DNA of 64,000 bases. Source: Progne subis subis (lineage: Eukaryota; Chordata; Aves; Passeriformes; Hirundinidae). The stretch covers positions 57,840-121,839 of the forward strand of contig JAKJHU010001645.1 of NCBI GenBank assembly GCA_022316685.1. The letters run 5' to 3'. Every line of letters begins with the position of its first letter. The stretch's first letter is position 1. The translations under genes were made by a program, and so were the position numbers. The notes below the pieces were generated by a model that did no database searches, was not told the DNA's origin, and worked only from the letters and a program-made list of their open reading frames with translations. Positions 12,797 through 26,800 of the stretch are shown piece after piece.

Positions 12797-12885
12797 TATA
12801 GATTTTCAGGCCAGATGGGACCTCTCTGATCATCAGCCTGACCTCCAGCACCGTGCAGGCCAGGGAATGGCAATTCCTACAGTGA
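12797..12885 (-). mobile_element. Ancient CR1 3'-end fragment
   Basis: TAGATTTTCAGGCCAGATGG, GACCTCTCTGATCATCAGCC and TGACCTCCAGCACCGTGCAG correspond to the reverse complement of the tail of old amniote CR1 ('agggaccattatgatcatctagtctgacctcctgcac'). It is short and diverged. Confidence 0.6.
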
Positions 12886-15680
12886 GTGGAAGCTGCACCA
12901 CTATGTAAATCAGCATTATCAAGCTCAGTGGCTTCTCTCAAATGGTGTCTAGTGGAATCTGTACAATTGCCTGGTGGTTAGCAGCTCTGCTTCCTAGGAG
13001 GTGGCTGTGCATCACTGAAAATGCAGTTTCTGCTCTGCTCCCCTTTCTGGGAGACAGCTGTGGAGAGGAATCCCAGTGGCAGGTAGGGGCCAGGGGATCA
13101 GGCACTCTTCCCTACAGCCTGAGATGGAGAAAAAGTGCACAAAATTAATCAAACTCTCTACAGTGCTAACATGAAAAAAATTGCTTTGGCTACAGAGGCT
13201 TCCAGGAGCCCAATAGAAGTGAAGTCCCCAAGCCAAACATGGTGGCTGCTGGCTCAAGGGAAGTCTTCATGGACGTCTGAGCACAGAGAGCTGTGGCCTT
13301 TACTCTTCCCATTTCTTGTCTGCTCAGGAATATCCTTCACAACTTCCTGAATTGTTTCACTGCCCGCGTTGAAGTCCCTGAACAGTAACACACCACTGAA
13401 ACCCCAAAAGCCAAGTGGCAGTTTCTGTGGGTTTGAAAGGAGTTTGGAGTGTGTTTGGGGAAGAAACTGGGAAGTATCACAGGAAACAAATGTGTGATTA
13501 AAGGCAGATAAGTGTTATAGGAGGCAACCTCATAATGGGATCCAACCTACATCAAGGAGTGGGATAAGTACTCTATCTCCTAGAAGTTCATTAAATGTGT
13601 CTGTCCATACCCCAAGGGAATGTTAGAAATCTGGCAGCAAAAACAAGATAAAGAAAACATCACAGAGATTAACTTATCCTGATTCCAAAAATTTTGTGGT
13701 TTTGCTGTAAACCAGCTACTTTGAAGGACTTCCCCCTCTCCAGACAATGAAATATTGATTCCCTTCTCTTCTTCGCAGAAGGGTCTGGGAGGAGACCATG
13801 TCTGCTCACCTTTAGTGCCACAGGTCCTGCAACCGTGGAAAGCAAGTTCAGGCTGCAGAATGGGTAGACAGGTTGAGCAGAGAGTCCTGTTCTGCCTTCA
13901 GGCAATGAACCCATCCTGCCAGAATCCTTGTTTATTCAGCTTTAACGAGAGGAAAACTCCAAACTGGAGAGCTGGGTTTGTGCACCAAAATCATCTTTTG
14001 TAAGACTGTGTTTATCCTCCCAAGTCCATTAGATCTTCCTCTTCCACCTAACTTGTGTTCTTAAAAGGTACAAACTGCAAAAGGTCTGTGCTAATCAGTT
14101 TTGTAGGTGGTTCTCATGTCTCCTTCTTGGCTGAAATTTGTTGCCTGCTACATGGCAATAATGAACCAGGTTTTTTGCTCTCTCTGGTCTCATGGTGATT
14201 AGAGCTGGCTTGATGGGCTCAACAAGAAAGACACACCAGCCTCGTAAAATGAATAATTGTTTTGAATATTTTTGCACACACGGAACACAAGCAAGATAGA
14301 AATAAGATAATGCTTTATGCAGCAGTCATATCTCATGTGGCTCTTCAAAGGAGCTCCAAAGACTTAATACACTCTAACTTTCAGAAATTCAAAGATCACC
14401 TTATCCTGGATCAAAAGACAGAACCATTTCAGAGGTCCACAGACACAATTAAAGCTTAGAAAAATTGTGTCTTTCTTTTTTAATTCAGGCTGGTGAAATT
14501 GAAAAGAGGAGGGTGCAATCATCGTCTGGATGTTGTCCAGGATTCTGAGGCTGCATCTATACCTGTAAATTAACTGTAGTTATGTCTGCTCTCTTGTGCA
14601 GAGGCCAGCTGGCACAGGATATCCTGCATCTGTACAATTGAATTTTCTCACCTTCCAAAAAAAGGAGGATTACATCCAAATCGCCTACTGAGAATGGGCA
14701 CTAGTCTGTGCTAATTCCCAGGTGGTGTCTAGGCATCATTTGGGAGCGTCCTTGCTAGATTGTGCCAAAACCACGCCAGGTAGTGTTTTAACAACTTACA
14801 ATACAGAAGATCAAGTTCTAATGTCCAGGGACATTTTCACAACTGTCCATTCAGGTGGTAAATATATTGTATAGGAGTGTATTTTAATGCTTTAGCTTGA
14901 CTGTCTCTGGGTTCTGTGAGTACTGGTTGGTTCCTCAACCTCAGGTCCCCTCTGAAGGTCACTGCATGACCGGGATCTTCTTTGCTCGCAGGTTTCCTCT
15001 GGTCTCCTGGTTGTGGTGCCACATATGCTTTTGCCATGCTAAGGGTAAAACAGAGGCAAAGGGGACTCAGGAGAGACTCTGGAGTTGTAAAGTACTTCTG
15101 AATAGCATTGACGCCACAGCAATTATCAGACATTGGTCTTTCAGATCTTCACTGTCTTTACAGACTGGTTTATGGAGTGGCCTGGGGAGTGCTGAAGTAA
15201 TCCTTGGATACAGAGGTGTCATGGAGGAAATGAGACAGAAACTGTCACTCCTGTGAACAAAGTTCATACCATAAAGCCATCCACTCCACAGATTTGGTGA
15301 TCGTACCTTTATGTGTTGTCTCAGTATTCTACTTTCCAAGAGCGTTTCCCATGTTGTAGGACAAGCTGGCATTATGGTGCTGGATGTGGACTGCAGTGTG
15401 CTGTAAGCTGATGGCATCTCTCTGGTCCAAACCTGGGGTCAAACGAGGGAAGGGTCACAAGTTTTGCTGTGAAAGCTGTGATGGTGGCTGTCACAGGCTT
15501 TTTGGAAAGGAGTGGGGGGTGAGCTGACCCCTCTCACCCCCGCTGACACCCTGCACCCTGCTAATGGCAGTCACGATGACTTTCTGCTAATGTAAATGTT
15601 CACAGCTGTATGCTGGATGTTGCTGAGTGGATAATGGCGGATGAGTTTGCCTGTAGACAGTCACTCCACTACCAGTGTGT
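12886..15680. other. Intergenic, no gene recognised
   Basis: Unique sequence with ORFs up to 119 codons on overlapping strands near 14.9-15.4 kb. None is recognisable. Confidence 0.65.
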
Positions 15681-15745
15681 AATTAATTGCTATGTTAAGT
15701 GCTCTGAGATGCGGTGCTGCTGAAATGCCGGGTGTATAAATGCCA
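15681..15745 (+). repeat. Ancient SINE/L2-like repeat tail, second copy
   Basis: TTAAGTGCTCTGAGATGCGG and GCCGGGTGTATAAATGCC match the same 'aagcgctttgagatc...gctatataaatgc' tail as the copy near 5.5 kb. It is diverged. Confidence 0.4.
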
Positions 15746-17142
15746 TCCCCACACAAAAGGGAACAACATGCAAAGTCTCTCAATATATTTTTAAATACGA
15801 GCATTTTTCAGCTGTTCGCTCTTTTGTAAAATTTATTAGGCCCCCTCCTGGGAAGAAGGAGGCAGCAAGGGCAGTGCGCATGGATGAGATGGCTTCCAGG
15901 GGTTCTGACTCTTTGTGCTGCTCAGCCCCAGACTCTGGGGGGTCATCTGTTTTTCTTCTCCTATTCCCTTAACCACTGCTTAATTTTTGTTTCCCCTTTT
16001 GCGTGCTTGCTCGCATGGTGTGCTGCTGCCTGCCTGCCTGGGGAGGGCATCAGGGAAGGAGAATGCTTTTTGTGCAAAGGGCAGAAGCTTGTAAGGGCTC
16101 CAGCCTCTGTTTCCTTTTGAACCGGAGACATTCATGCCCTGCTTCCTAAGAAAATGTGTTGTCCCAATTGGATGCAACACAGACAGTTGTGGTTTCAGGC
16201 CGTCGGAAGCTGCAGAAGCAGTATGGTGTGATGACACTAAGGACAGAGCCTTTCCCGGCTGTCTGCAGACATCTAGCACCAGCTCCAAGGAAAGAGTTGG
16301 AAGGATAGAATGTCTGCCCTGGAAATAAGTCTCATACAATGAGGCTGACAAGTCTCAGCAAGGTAGCCTGAATGCAGGGCTATGAAATATTGAGTGCTAG
16401 AGATTACATGAAGAAGGCAAAATGACTCATTGCTTCCCATGTGGCATAAAGGAGAGAACACCCAGTGAAAATGTCACACAAAATTTTAAAACAAAAAAGG
16501 GGAAATATTTTTTCTTGGGGTATAAAATCCCTGTTAGGGAATTAATTGTGGCAGTGAACAACTAACATGTGAACAACTTAAAAAGAAGTAGAGTAATTCA
16601 GGTCCACTGCTGACTGTGGGACTCAAAAGTTTGGTTGGCACTGCTGCTCTTAAACATCTGGCTGTCAGAAGCGTGGAGAATATGTGGGGGTGTGGATGTG
16701 TTGCAGCTCTTGCAGTCGTTTCCTAGGTCTCTGCTGCTGTTAAATGGAGAGAAATAGGACATAAAGACTATATGGACTGGAAATCTATGTTTCTTTTATG
16801 TGCTAATGTTTGATAGATTGAGCAATGGGTAGTTGACAGATCTTGGACAGAAATTATGAGCAGGAAATCTGTTTAATGAGCACTTTCCTATGGCATTCCT
16901 GAGAAGGCAGTCATAACTTAGATGCAAATTAATGTTTCCATCAATGGTCTGGAAATACATAAAAACAACGCTGCTGGCTAAATTGTACAGATAACCTAAA
17001 ATTTGGAGGAGTGATTAATATGGCTTGAGGATCTGTGCAAATGACATCAGCAGTCCAGGCATGTAGAACACATATTTTCGCAGCATCAAGCCAGGAGAGA
17101 GAATAGGAACCAGGAAGACAGGTGGAAGTATAGGCTGGTGAG
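15746..17142. other. Intergenic, no gene recognised
   Basis: Unique sequence. ORFs near 15.9-16.4 kb (up to 123 codons) overlap on opposite strands and match nothing I know. Confidence 0.65.
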
Positions 17143-17835
17143 CATCATGGAACAGCTGAGGCTGGAAAGTTTGGAAAGCATCTCTGGGGGTCGTCTGCTT
17201 AAACCCATTTTGCTCAGAATAAGGGCAGCCAGAGCAGGTTGCTCAGGACGACATCCAGTTGTGTTTTGAATATGTCCAAAGATGGAGACTCGACAACCTC
17301 TCTAAATTTATTGCAGTGTTTTAGCATGATCACAGTTAAAATGAGCTTTGTCCTGCATTTAAATGGAATTTCCTGTGTTTTAGATTGTGCTTCTTGGCCT
17401 TTCCCTGGCACCACTAAGATTCTGGATCTGTCTTCTTTACTTGCACCCACCAGGTATTTATACTTATAAATAAGGTCCCCTTAAGATCCCCTGCTCTTCA
17501 ACATGCTGACCAATGCAGCTCTCAGTTTCTTCACACATCAGATGCCCCAATTCATTTGTAGTTTTTGTGGCCCTCTGTGAGACTTGTTCCAATACACTGT
17601 TCACGGATATTAGGGGCAGAGCTGGACACAGCACTCCACACCTGCCTCAGCTGTGCTGAGTAGAGGAGTAGGATCTTTTCTCTCCATCTGATGGCAGTGA
17701 TCTGCTGGCAGCCCAGGAGCCTGTTTGCCTTGTTTGTGAGAGGGGCACATTGATGGACTGTGGTCAACTTGGTGTTCACCAGGACCCCTGGGTGCTTCTC
17801 TGCCAAGCTGCTTTCCAGGGTGCAAAGTGCCTCTG
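17143..17835 (-). mobile_element. CR1 LINE, 5'-truncated, minus orientation
   Basis: Read on the plus strand it is the reverse complement of the CR1 3' region: AGAGCAGGTTGCTCAGGACG, GATGGAGACTCGACAACCTC, GGGGCAGAGCTGGACACAGC, then a 'gcagcccaggagcctgtttgcc' block and CACCAGGACCCCTGGGTGCT. The element 3' end is at the left. It is moderately diverged and contains no intact ORF. Confidence 0.85.
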
Positions 17836-20800
17836 GAAGGCAACAGCTCTGAAGGTGATTAAGAAGTCCTGAAGGAAGGTTCTTCATCTGGACCTATATT
17901 CTCAGTATATAGGGGATAGTACATTGTACTGGGACCAGCTGATGTCAGCTTGAAGGAGACTGATGAAAGAACAAGTCCCATTTTACCTTTGGAACGGGTT
18001 GGACAACAGAGACCCCTCTCCAGTCTAGGGACATGTGCTTTGTGAAGAAAAACAAGAAACTGGAGAGGATGTAGAAACCCACACAAATCTGGGCTGGAGA
18101 AAATGCTTCCAAGAGAGCAATTTGTTCAGCTCATGAGCAAGATTGAGTGGCAGCTTGCTGTGTGTGTGCACCTGCTGTAGAGGACTCTTAAACCTCAAAG
18201 AGAAAGAAAGGAACAAGACGGACCGATGCCCACAAGCTGAACACAAATACACGTGAGCAGGGATCCAGGCACTTGTGTTGGTCATTGTCTCTAGGAGCAA
18301 ATTGCCAAAGGTCTTGAAAGAGATTTCACCTGCAGAGGTCTTTAAAGCAAGGCTGTAGTCGAGCTCAATCTCTCAGGTAACTCACTGGGGTGCTGTGAAG
18401 CCCAAACTGAAGGCTAGACTCCTCTTGCTGTGGTTTTTGGCTCTGACTTGAGCGTTCCCTGAGGGAGTAATGAGCCCAACACATGATGTATGGCCTTTGC
18501 CTCCTCTCCACATATCTGCCAGGCCATGTTTAGCCCCTCTTGATGTGTCTTAGCCTGCACAGGTGGTTTAGGGGGAGGAATAGCAGGTGAGTTTGGTGTG
18601 GAGGGAGGATGCTACTTGGAGATTGAAAAGATTCTGTCACTCACAGAACAGCAAGAACCCTACAGAAGGTTTCTAGAGCACCTAAAGGGGCAGCTGGCTG
18701 TAGTCCTGTCTCAGAGGACAGGAGGGACCAGTAGCAAGAGGCTGCCATTATCTTTAGGCATTGAACTTGAAAGGAAGATTCTGTGGCATCTTCACATGGC
18801 CTAAGTGTCACAGCATTGCAATCCTGGTGGATTTCTCAATTCTGTCATGCCTCTTTTCTTGGGTTTTCCTTGGGATCTCTGCTGCTGCTGACAACACCAG
18901 TATCTATGGCTAGTAGTGGGAATCCTGTGTAAGGAAGACTATTTACTCAATGATAAGTAGACCCAAAATTTTCAGCCAAGTGCTTCTTTAAGCCAGCAAG
19001 GGCCATTACCCATAAGTAATGCTGTAGCTTCCTGCAAACAAACCAGAAATAGAGTTGCAGGACTATGATGGGGAGAAATCTACAGGCACAAATATCTTTT
19101 CTTTTTTTGTGCTTTTACCCATCACCCACAATATCTTCTATTTCTAACCCTGTGTTTAAAAAACAACCCCCTGAAAGTCAATATTTATTTTTCAGTCTCC
19201 CTCTCCCATGCTGTTCATCTCTGAATTTAATGCTTTTGAAAGGTGAATGATTGACGATTTACTGAAAATGAAGTTAAAATATAAATAATTCTATGATTTC
19301 ACTGCTGTATTAAGCAGGCATATGAGAAAAGCCCAGAAGACCAAGGTTGGCTTTTATTATTAACAAGGAAAGAAATTAAATTTAAATAAATGTAATATTT
19401 ATTAAAATTCCCTTTCACGCTGTTACCTGAGGTTCATAAAACTTTTGAGCTGTGTCAGCTTTGCACTCCCCAGTACATTGAACTCCAGGGAAAACTATAA
19501 GCAAATTCTTAAGATCAATGCAAACTACGTCTCCATTACTCAAAAAAGGGAATTTTAACTATTTTTGAAGGCCCCAGGACTCCACTAATCCAGATATAAA
19601 GACTTTTTTCACCTTCAAGCTTCACAGTTCCAACTACCCTTTCACCTTCTCCCAACCCCACCCCAACACACACAGCCCTTTACACGCTAAGAGCGACTAC
19701 ATATTGTTTAACTCAGCTTCCATCTTCCCATGGGTAGTTGCCAAATGAAATTGGCCAAAAGGTGGAGAAAGCCACTCTGAAGCTGGTGCTGTGCCCAGCC
19801 TATGCCCATGGTAGTGCCAGTGCTGAGGAAAAGAGATGTAAGGCTCTGCTAGGTGGGGATTACCAGGTGGTCCAGGTTTGGATTTTAAAGATCCTGTGGG
19901 ACTTGCCTTGTGTTTTTAATGAAAGCAGACCTATATGAAGTAGTCTTGTCTGGAAAATAGTTGCAGACCAGTCTGGGTCTTGGAAACTTTCCTACATATG
20001 TCATGCAGACACACTCATGTTTCTAGAGCTTGATAGACCTTAAAATGGAAGAAATCAGGAAGAGAATTTTTGACAGCTCTGAGGGTATGAGGCAAGAGGC
20101 TTAGACCTGTTCTTGGGTCAAAGTTTTCCTTCACATCAGCTGTGTAGATACCTATTGCTAGAGTATCTGTCACCTGAAGGGGCCTGGGGGCTACATGGCA
20201 GCGGAACACCAAGCTGCAGCACCTTCAGCACTGCCCTGTCATGTGGGTTGGCAGGCTGAGCTGTGCCCAGGAGACTGGTCTGAGAAGATTTGACACTTGC
20301 CTGGGCCCTGACTGCTTGCAGTGCAGTGTGGTAGCTGGAGGACCAAGCCTTCAGCACCTCTCTGGTGACAACAGCACAGAGCAAAGTACTTGTTTGTCTG
20401 GGCTGAACATCCTGAATGCAGCCTATGGATATAATGCAGCATAAAACTCTGGTTTCATTTGGGAGGTAGGAGAAAATCACAGATGAGGTAGCCATCAAAA
20501 TTTAGCTTAGGCACAGTGGAGTCTGCAGGAGTATCAAATACAAATGCTGTCTCAGAGGAATTTACCTTTGTGTAAGGGATCACAGTCCCTGCATTAGTAT
20601 GTCACTACTACCCAGATTTGAAGAAGATTTCGTGCATAGAGGCAAGTTTTGCTCCTGGTGAAGTCACTGGGTGTGGAGAGAAATAGTAGTTTGGATTTTG
20701 CAAGAGTGGATTCAGAAGGAAAAAACTGAGCTTTAAGAGAATATGCTTTGAAGTTGATAAACGTGCCTTGTGAAGGCGCTAAAAAAGAGAAAAAGTGAGA

Positions 20801-23800
20801 GAAAGAAGGATGTTGAAAAGGATGATAAAGCAAGAAAAAGATCCATGGGATTTGGAAGCATTTGAAGAAACCTTTTTATAAAGCTGTGCTAGGCACGTCC
20901 TGTCAAATCTCTCCTGCTGTGAGGAATTTTCATGTTACTTTGCAGATAAACTTGTTGAGTGCACGCTGTCTGCCTCCGTGGTGACAGAATGACATCTCGA
21001 AGGGAACGGCCCTGCATCATCATTTCTCCTTCAGTTCTAAGCAGCATCCGTCACTACAGAGCTGGGCTGGGAGCTGTGAATTAGACCCATGTCTTCCCTG
21101 GGCTAGGAAAGCTGAGCAAAGCTGCATTTGGTGCATTTTAGCCTGACTTTACCAGGTTTTTCTTTGGACTTGGTTGGGCAAAGCCATCACTTGTTTATGA
21201 GGGACTTGTTGCTTAGGTTTCTGTTCCAAAAAACCAGCTCCAGATAATCTTTTTAGCTACTGTTTTCTGTCTCAGGTTTGGGTAGGAGGAAAGGAGAGAG
21301 AGGTGAAGCTGACATAACATATAAGATAACTCAGTTCTGGGGCTGGTCAGGCAGCATGCATGAACTATCAGGCACAAGGAGGAGGGGGGATATGTGTCAC
21401 CAAGGTCTGGCTTCAGAAACTTAAATGGAATTGGACTTCGTGTGCCATTCAGCTAGTTGGTGCCCCTCTAATGTTAATTTTTAACTCCTTTGAAGAAAGT
21501 TTAGGTAGAGGAGAAAGAAATCTCAGAGTTCTTAAACGGCTGTGTGTTTTGTGAAGAAAGGTATGGGGGAAGAGTGTCCATGGAAGTGCCCCTGATGTTC
21601 ATGGTATCCCTTCATTGGCCCTGGTAAGCACAAGATTGCCAGAAAACAAAGAGAGACAAAAACACACACACAGAGAAAATGACTTGGCCTTGAGCCAAGG
21701 GAAATCAGTCTTAGTTCTGCAGCTCACAGAAATTTTGGGTGGCTCAGCTGAAAATGAGGAGGAGGAAAAGGAATAGCAAAAAATGAAAGTGAGGAGAGAC
21801 ATACTATATTATATAATAGAAAAAAAGTGAGGAGAATATTTTTGTTGTCAGAACAGGTAAAGTTTTTTTTCACTGGAAGGGACAGGCACCTCTGGGCTTT
21901 TCCTGCATGTTCTTAGCTCACACCTTTTCCTGGTGATACCAGCAATTTTTCCATTTTTCCATGGCCTTGCATTGTGGGGTCACTCAAAAAGAATTCACCT
22001 TCACTTGGCCAGTCATATGCTCCAAAAAAATGAATGACACCATTAGTTTAGTAGAGCTCTGTGTGATTTGGGGGGGATTGCTTTTGAATTTGAGGGTTCA
22101 AATCCTCCTTTGGACTGCAAGACATTTGAATTTTGCATTTCTTCTCCGTTTAAATCAGTACTCTGTAAAGGAGGAAGGCAAAGGGGGAAGGGAAGGGATA
22201 TGGCAGAGGATGGGAGCAGAGGGGACAAGAAGAAGAAGGTGAGCATGTCTGAGAACTCCAATGCCAGTTTCATGATTCCTCCAGCTTGACTTTTAAGGGA
22301 TCAAGTCTTCCAATTCTTACAGGATAGTCCCTGAAGCTATGTTAAGTCACCCTTGCAATTACTATCTTTAAACAGAAAACTTGGAGTGCTTTAAGAGCAT
22401 ATTCCCTCATATTAAGAGACAGTACAGATATGAAGCAGTGTGCTCCAGTGAGCTGGAGTTAACTCCCTATTTTTCCACCTCTGTGACTCTGGTACCAATC
22501 TCTGGTAATTTTGCTTTAGCAGCTCTGCTGCGGCACGTTAACTCCTGCTCTGTGAGGTGAGAATACGGGTATTGCTGCAGACCATGGTGCTCCTGCAGCT
22601 CTGCTGAGCTGCAAGGGGCTGCAGCTCCCCCCACATGTTGGACTGAAGTGTTTCAGGCTAAGCCTTTATGATAAATTAGGGGATGTGGTCAGCCAGAAAC
22701 AGCCGGAGCGCTGTTTTATTAATCTGCGGGTGGATAACAATAAAAATGATGAAAGATCTAATCAGCTACATTATTATCTGGAGGTTGGTGGGGCCAGAAG
22801 CAAAGAGGGGTGCGTGGTTGATCTTGGTGCTGGGGAGAGTTCAAAGACAGGGAGAGACAAGAGCATTGTCTGCAAGACAGTAAAACAGAGGGGGTGAAAA
22901 CCTTGCTAGGGATGATACCTTCAAAATTTTAGCCTTTAGCACCCCTTTCTCCTTTGCCATTTTACAGTTTTTAAACCTGGGACATTTTTTAGCAGGCAAG
23001 TTGCCTATCAGTGCATGATGCTCCTTGCCTCAGTTACACCTTCCTCCAGCTCCTTTGGGCAAGGCCATGCCAGGACACCAATAAGATATTCCCTTCTGGT
23101 GTGGCAGAAGGTGGGCCCTTTTCTGTAGTACATTCTACTGGTTTGTCTTGAAATTTTTCTGCAATACTTAGGAGACTTTGGTGATAGAAATTAGAGGGGT
23201 GGGCTTCTCAGGCCCCTTTGTAATTCATTATTAGCTGGAGGGGCGTTGTACACGGTGAGTGGGATGCTTATGGTGGTGGATAAAGCCTTTTGTGTATTTT
23301 CTGCGTCCGTTTTCAAATTAGGTACTTTTCTTTTTCTTTTGGTATAGTAAGGTAAACACAATACAGGGGAATCCTAAGTATCTGGATGTAGAAGAATTGG
23401 AAGGCTCCAAGTCTCCATTAAAACTTTGATTTGGCAGCATCACAAAGTTTTGCAGTCAACATATCTGTATGTAAATGCATTGTGGACAGGTAAAGAGCCT
23501 CTGTTCTTCTCTCTCTGTCACACTTTGTGCATTATTTGCTTACAATTCATGTCTGTCTCATAGTCTCTGTGGTAAAAGCATATTGAGGAAAGTCATCTCC
23601 TTTCCCAGCAATTTTCTTAGCTTCTCTTGATCATTAACATGCTGGAAACCACTTGAAAGAAACACAGAAATTTTTTAAGGGATTTTATTCATTTATTCAT
23701 CAAGGTTAAGGACCTGAAAAACTGCTGTCTACATCTTTTAGCACTTACTTCTTTCAAATCTCATATACATTATAGTCCTCAATCTGGAGTTCTGTTTTGC

Positions 23801-26800
23801 TATGGGTTTTTTTCTGCCCATATCTTCTGTTGCAGTCTGAATATACAATAAACCCCTTTAAAATTAGTTATACTGCTACAGTTGTCAGGAGAACTCAAGT
23901 AATCTGATGAATTTAGTAAGAATTCCAGGCTGTGAAAGAGACACAATGAAATTCTCTCCTTCAGCCTTCTTGCCTCATTATTAAACCTTCAGTTTATAGT
24001 GTGCAGACAGTCGTGCACTATAATTGAGGTTGAATTGCCATTCTTATTATAAATCCCTTTTCTCGTGTGCTCATAACTTCAACCAACACATGGGCTGAAA
24101 CTGTGTGCTCTCACTTTCAGCCCACAGTGTAGAATATTTAACTCCTTGATCTATGGGCTTTAGCTCTGCTGCCATGGTCTGCTGCCCCATATATTTCACC
24201 ATAACAACAGCTTCTCTTGAGGTTAAAATAAAAAAAAAAAAAACTTGAACATTAGCAGGTGTGCCTGGCTTAGGCACCAGACTTGAAACTATGTTTTAGG
24301 TAGCTATCCAAGAGGTTGCTTTTTTCAAGACCCTATCTGACAATTTCAGTAAAAGTTTTCTCTCTAAAGCCTTGAAAAGCAGCTGTTCCTCCCCACTGGC
24401 TGGACAGGAATTTGGGTATTTCCTTCATTCACTGCCTAGAACTTAGACACAGGTGAAATCCAGCAAAACTATCCCCCTGCTTCCTTATTCTGTGAAGGTG
24501 AGATCTGCAAGCCTGATCTGAACCTCAGTAGGGGATCCAAAACCATTGACTGGATCCACTTGGACTCTGAGCAATTCTGTAAAGCCCCCAATGCCAGTAG
24601 CAAGGAGCTCCATTCCTCTCTGTATGCTTACGTGTTCTGACTCCCCTCTGCTTTTCTGCCAATGCCGGCATGTGGAGGGAAGCACTTTGATGCAGTTTCA
24701 CACACCCTGGTATCAAATCCTCTGAGAAAGGGTCAGTTCAGGTGGACAGGTCAATGTTACATCTCAGTCTGCAGCCAAGAAGAGGAGAAAGGAGCAGACT
24801 CATGGCTGCAGCACTCAAGGAGGAAGCGAAGGTTTAGGGTTTGGACCTTGGTGCTGGTCTTTATCACAGGTTTTGTGCATGCAATCTGATGATGTGATCA
24901 GGTCTGATGATTAGAGCTCTGCTGACCCAAACAGTGATGATCTCAGGCTCAGATGTTGGCACTGGCAGCTAGATGGGACCATTTCCAGTACAACAACGAC
25001 TGAAGTGATGCCTGCAATGAAATAAAACAGAATATCTACAGACAGGCCATGCTGCAATGTCCTGGGCACATGCCCACTCCATGTCTGGTCCACTCTCTAC
25101 AGCAGGGGAAGAGTTCCCCTGCCCAGCTTTAGCACAGTAACTTCTCCCAAGGTGCTTCAAGGAGAAGATTCAAGAGCTGAGCTTTGCAAGATACTCTTGT
25201 TCAGAGTTTGTGGAGAAGAGTGAAATGTGGAGGATAAAGAAGCACTAGTGTTTAACAAAAAACTTGAGCCAAAAGGATTAATGTCAAGAGTTGGTTGTTT
25301 GGTTGTTGTTGGTTTATTTGTTTTTTCTCATGTATTTATAATGGAGGGGAAAAGAAGTGGATGAAAGACTTTCATTTGAAAAGGAATTTGTCATGTTGGG
25401 AAGTGTGAAGCAGAGAAACAAAATGACATCTTAGATCCAGGGTAACCATGGACCAAGACCAGTCCTGTCTGAAGACGGCTGGCATAGGGGAGTGTTTTTG
25501 ATGCTTGTTGTCACAAAGGCCATGGTTGTTCACTAAATCCCTCCCTCTGCCCTATCTGCCATGGTGCAGCACCTGCTCAGGGAGTAGAGAGAAGCAGTGA
25601 GGGAAGCCACTGCCATTTATCCCCACAGTTTATTACCAACCCTTCCTGCAGCAGAGGGGGGGGACCTCTGCCTGTCTCTGGAAGTCTAACATCTCATCAG
25701 TTTTTCTTGGTCTGTGCTCCAGACTCCCCTCCATCCCCCTCAATCTGTGAGGGTGCCCATGACAGGGGCTGACTGTGCAGGAGCATGTGGCAGGACCTGA
25801 GGACACCATGGCAGTGTTTGCAGAGCTCATCTGTCAGTGCCTGAATCCCTATTCCATAGCTCCAGGAAGATAGCTCAGCTTTCTCACACCTCTCCCCCAC
25901 TTTCTTTGCTCTCCAAGCACTACTTGTGGGAATGGAAAGTGAAGTGACAGAGCCCGAGGGAAAGGCGAAAATACAGTCTGTGTCTCTGAAAATGTAAAAG
26001 AGACCCTTTTGTGTATTTTATTCCACTCTCGATACTCATTGCTGCCCCCAGCTGAACTGCTGTGACCAACTACACTGAGAATTTTGCTCCAAAAGTGCAG
26101 TGGAGATGAGCAAAAAGCTAAGGGGTGGGGGGAAAAAAGTGACTCCTATGCTGCTGGCATGGGGAATTTTCTTTGATATAAACTTTATTTTGGGTGACAG
26201 GGCTTAACGTCTTCCTTAATGCTGCATTTCAGGTCCACACATTGAAGGCTGCACTCTCTGGAAGCTGGTGGTGTTCCCCTGTGTGGTACGTGCAGGTTTT
26301 TTGATGATGTCAGACATCCTGACACTTAAGCAAAGCACTTTCTAGTGCTGTTTCCCTCCTTCCTAGTGGCAGGAGGGGCTGGGCAGGAGCTCTCCAGCCT
26401 GCCCTGTATCGCTAGGCTTAACAGCTCCTCTCAAATCCTTTCCCTAAGTAGTACTTTGGGCAATCACTGTCTGAATGTGCCTGGGCTGGACAGGGTTTTA
26501 AGAAGTAGATTGTGTGGAATAAGGTAGCTCTGAGCTTTGCTGACAGAGTTATCCCTAGGAACCATGTGAAGGTTTTCTGCAGCCACCAGAGCTGGTCTGA
26601 ATTTAAAATGAATTTGAAAATCATGCCGCAAGCGCAGTCTGTTCCACAGTGTGTAACAAAGAATCACCTCCAGTGAACACCCAGCCCAGAACATGGAGTG
26701 TTTTGGGTAAATCCAAATTTTTCGCTGTTCAAACACTGTTGTTAAGAAAATTCTGTTGCTCTCCAATTTTGACCATCTGATGAAAGCTTACATGCAAGAC

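Noticed and set aside
17552..17887. 111-codon minus-strand ORF (and a 77-codon shadow)
   Set aside because: It lies within the CR1 3' region in the element's own orientation but does not correspond to CR1 ORF2 protein. It is a chance frame in repeat DNA.
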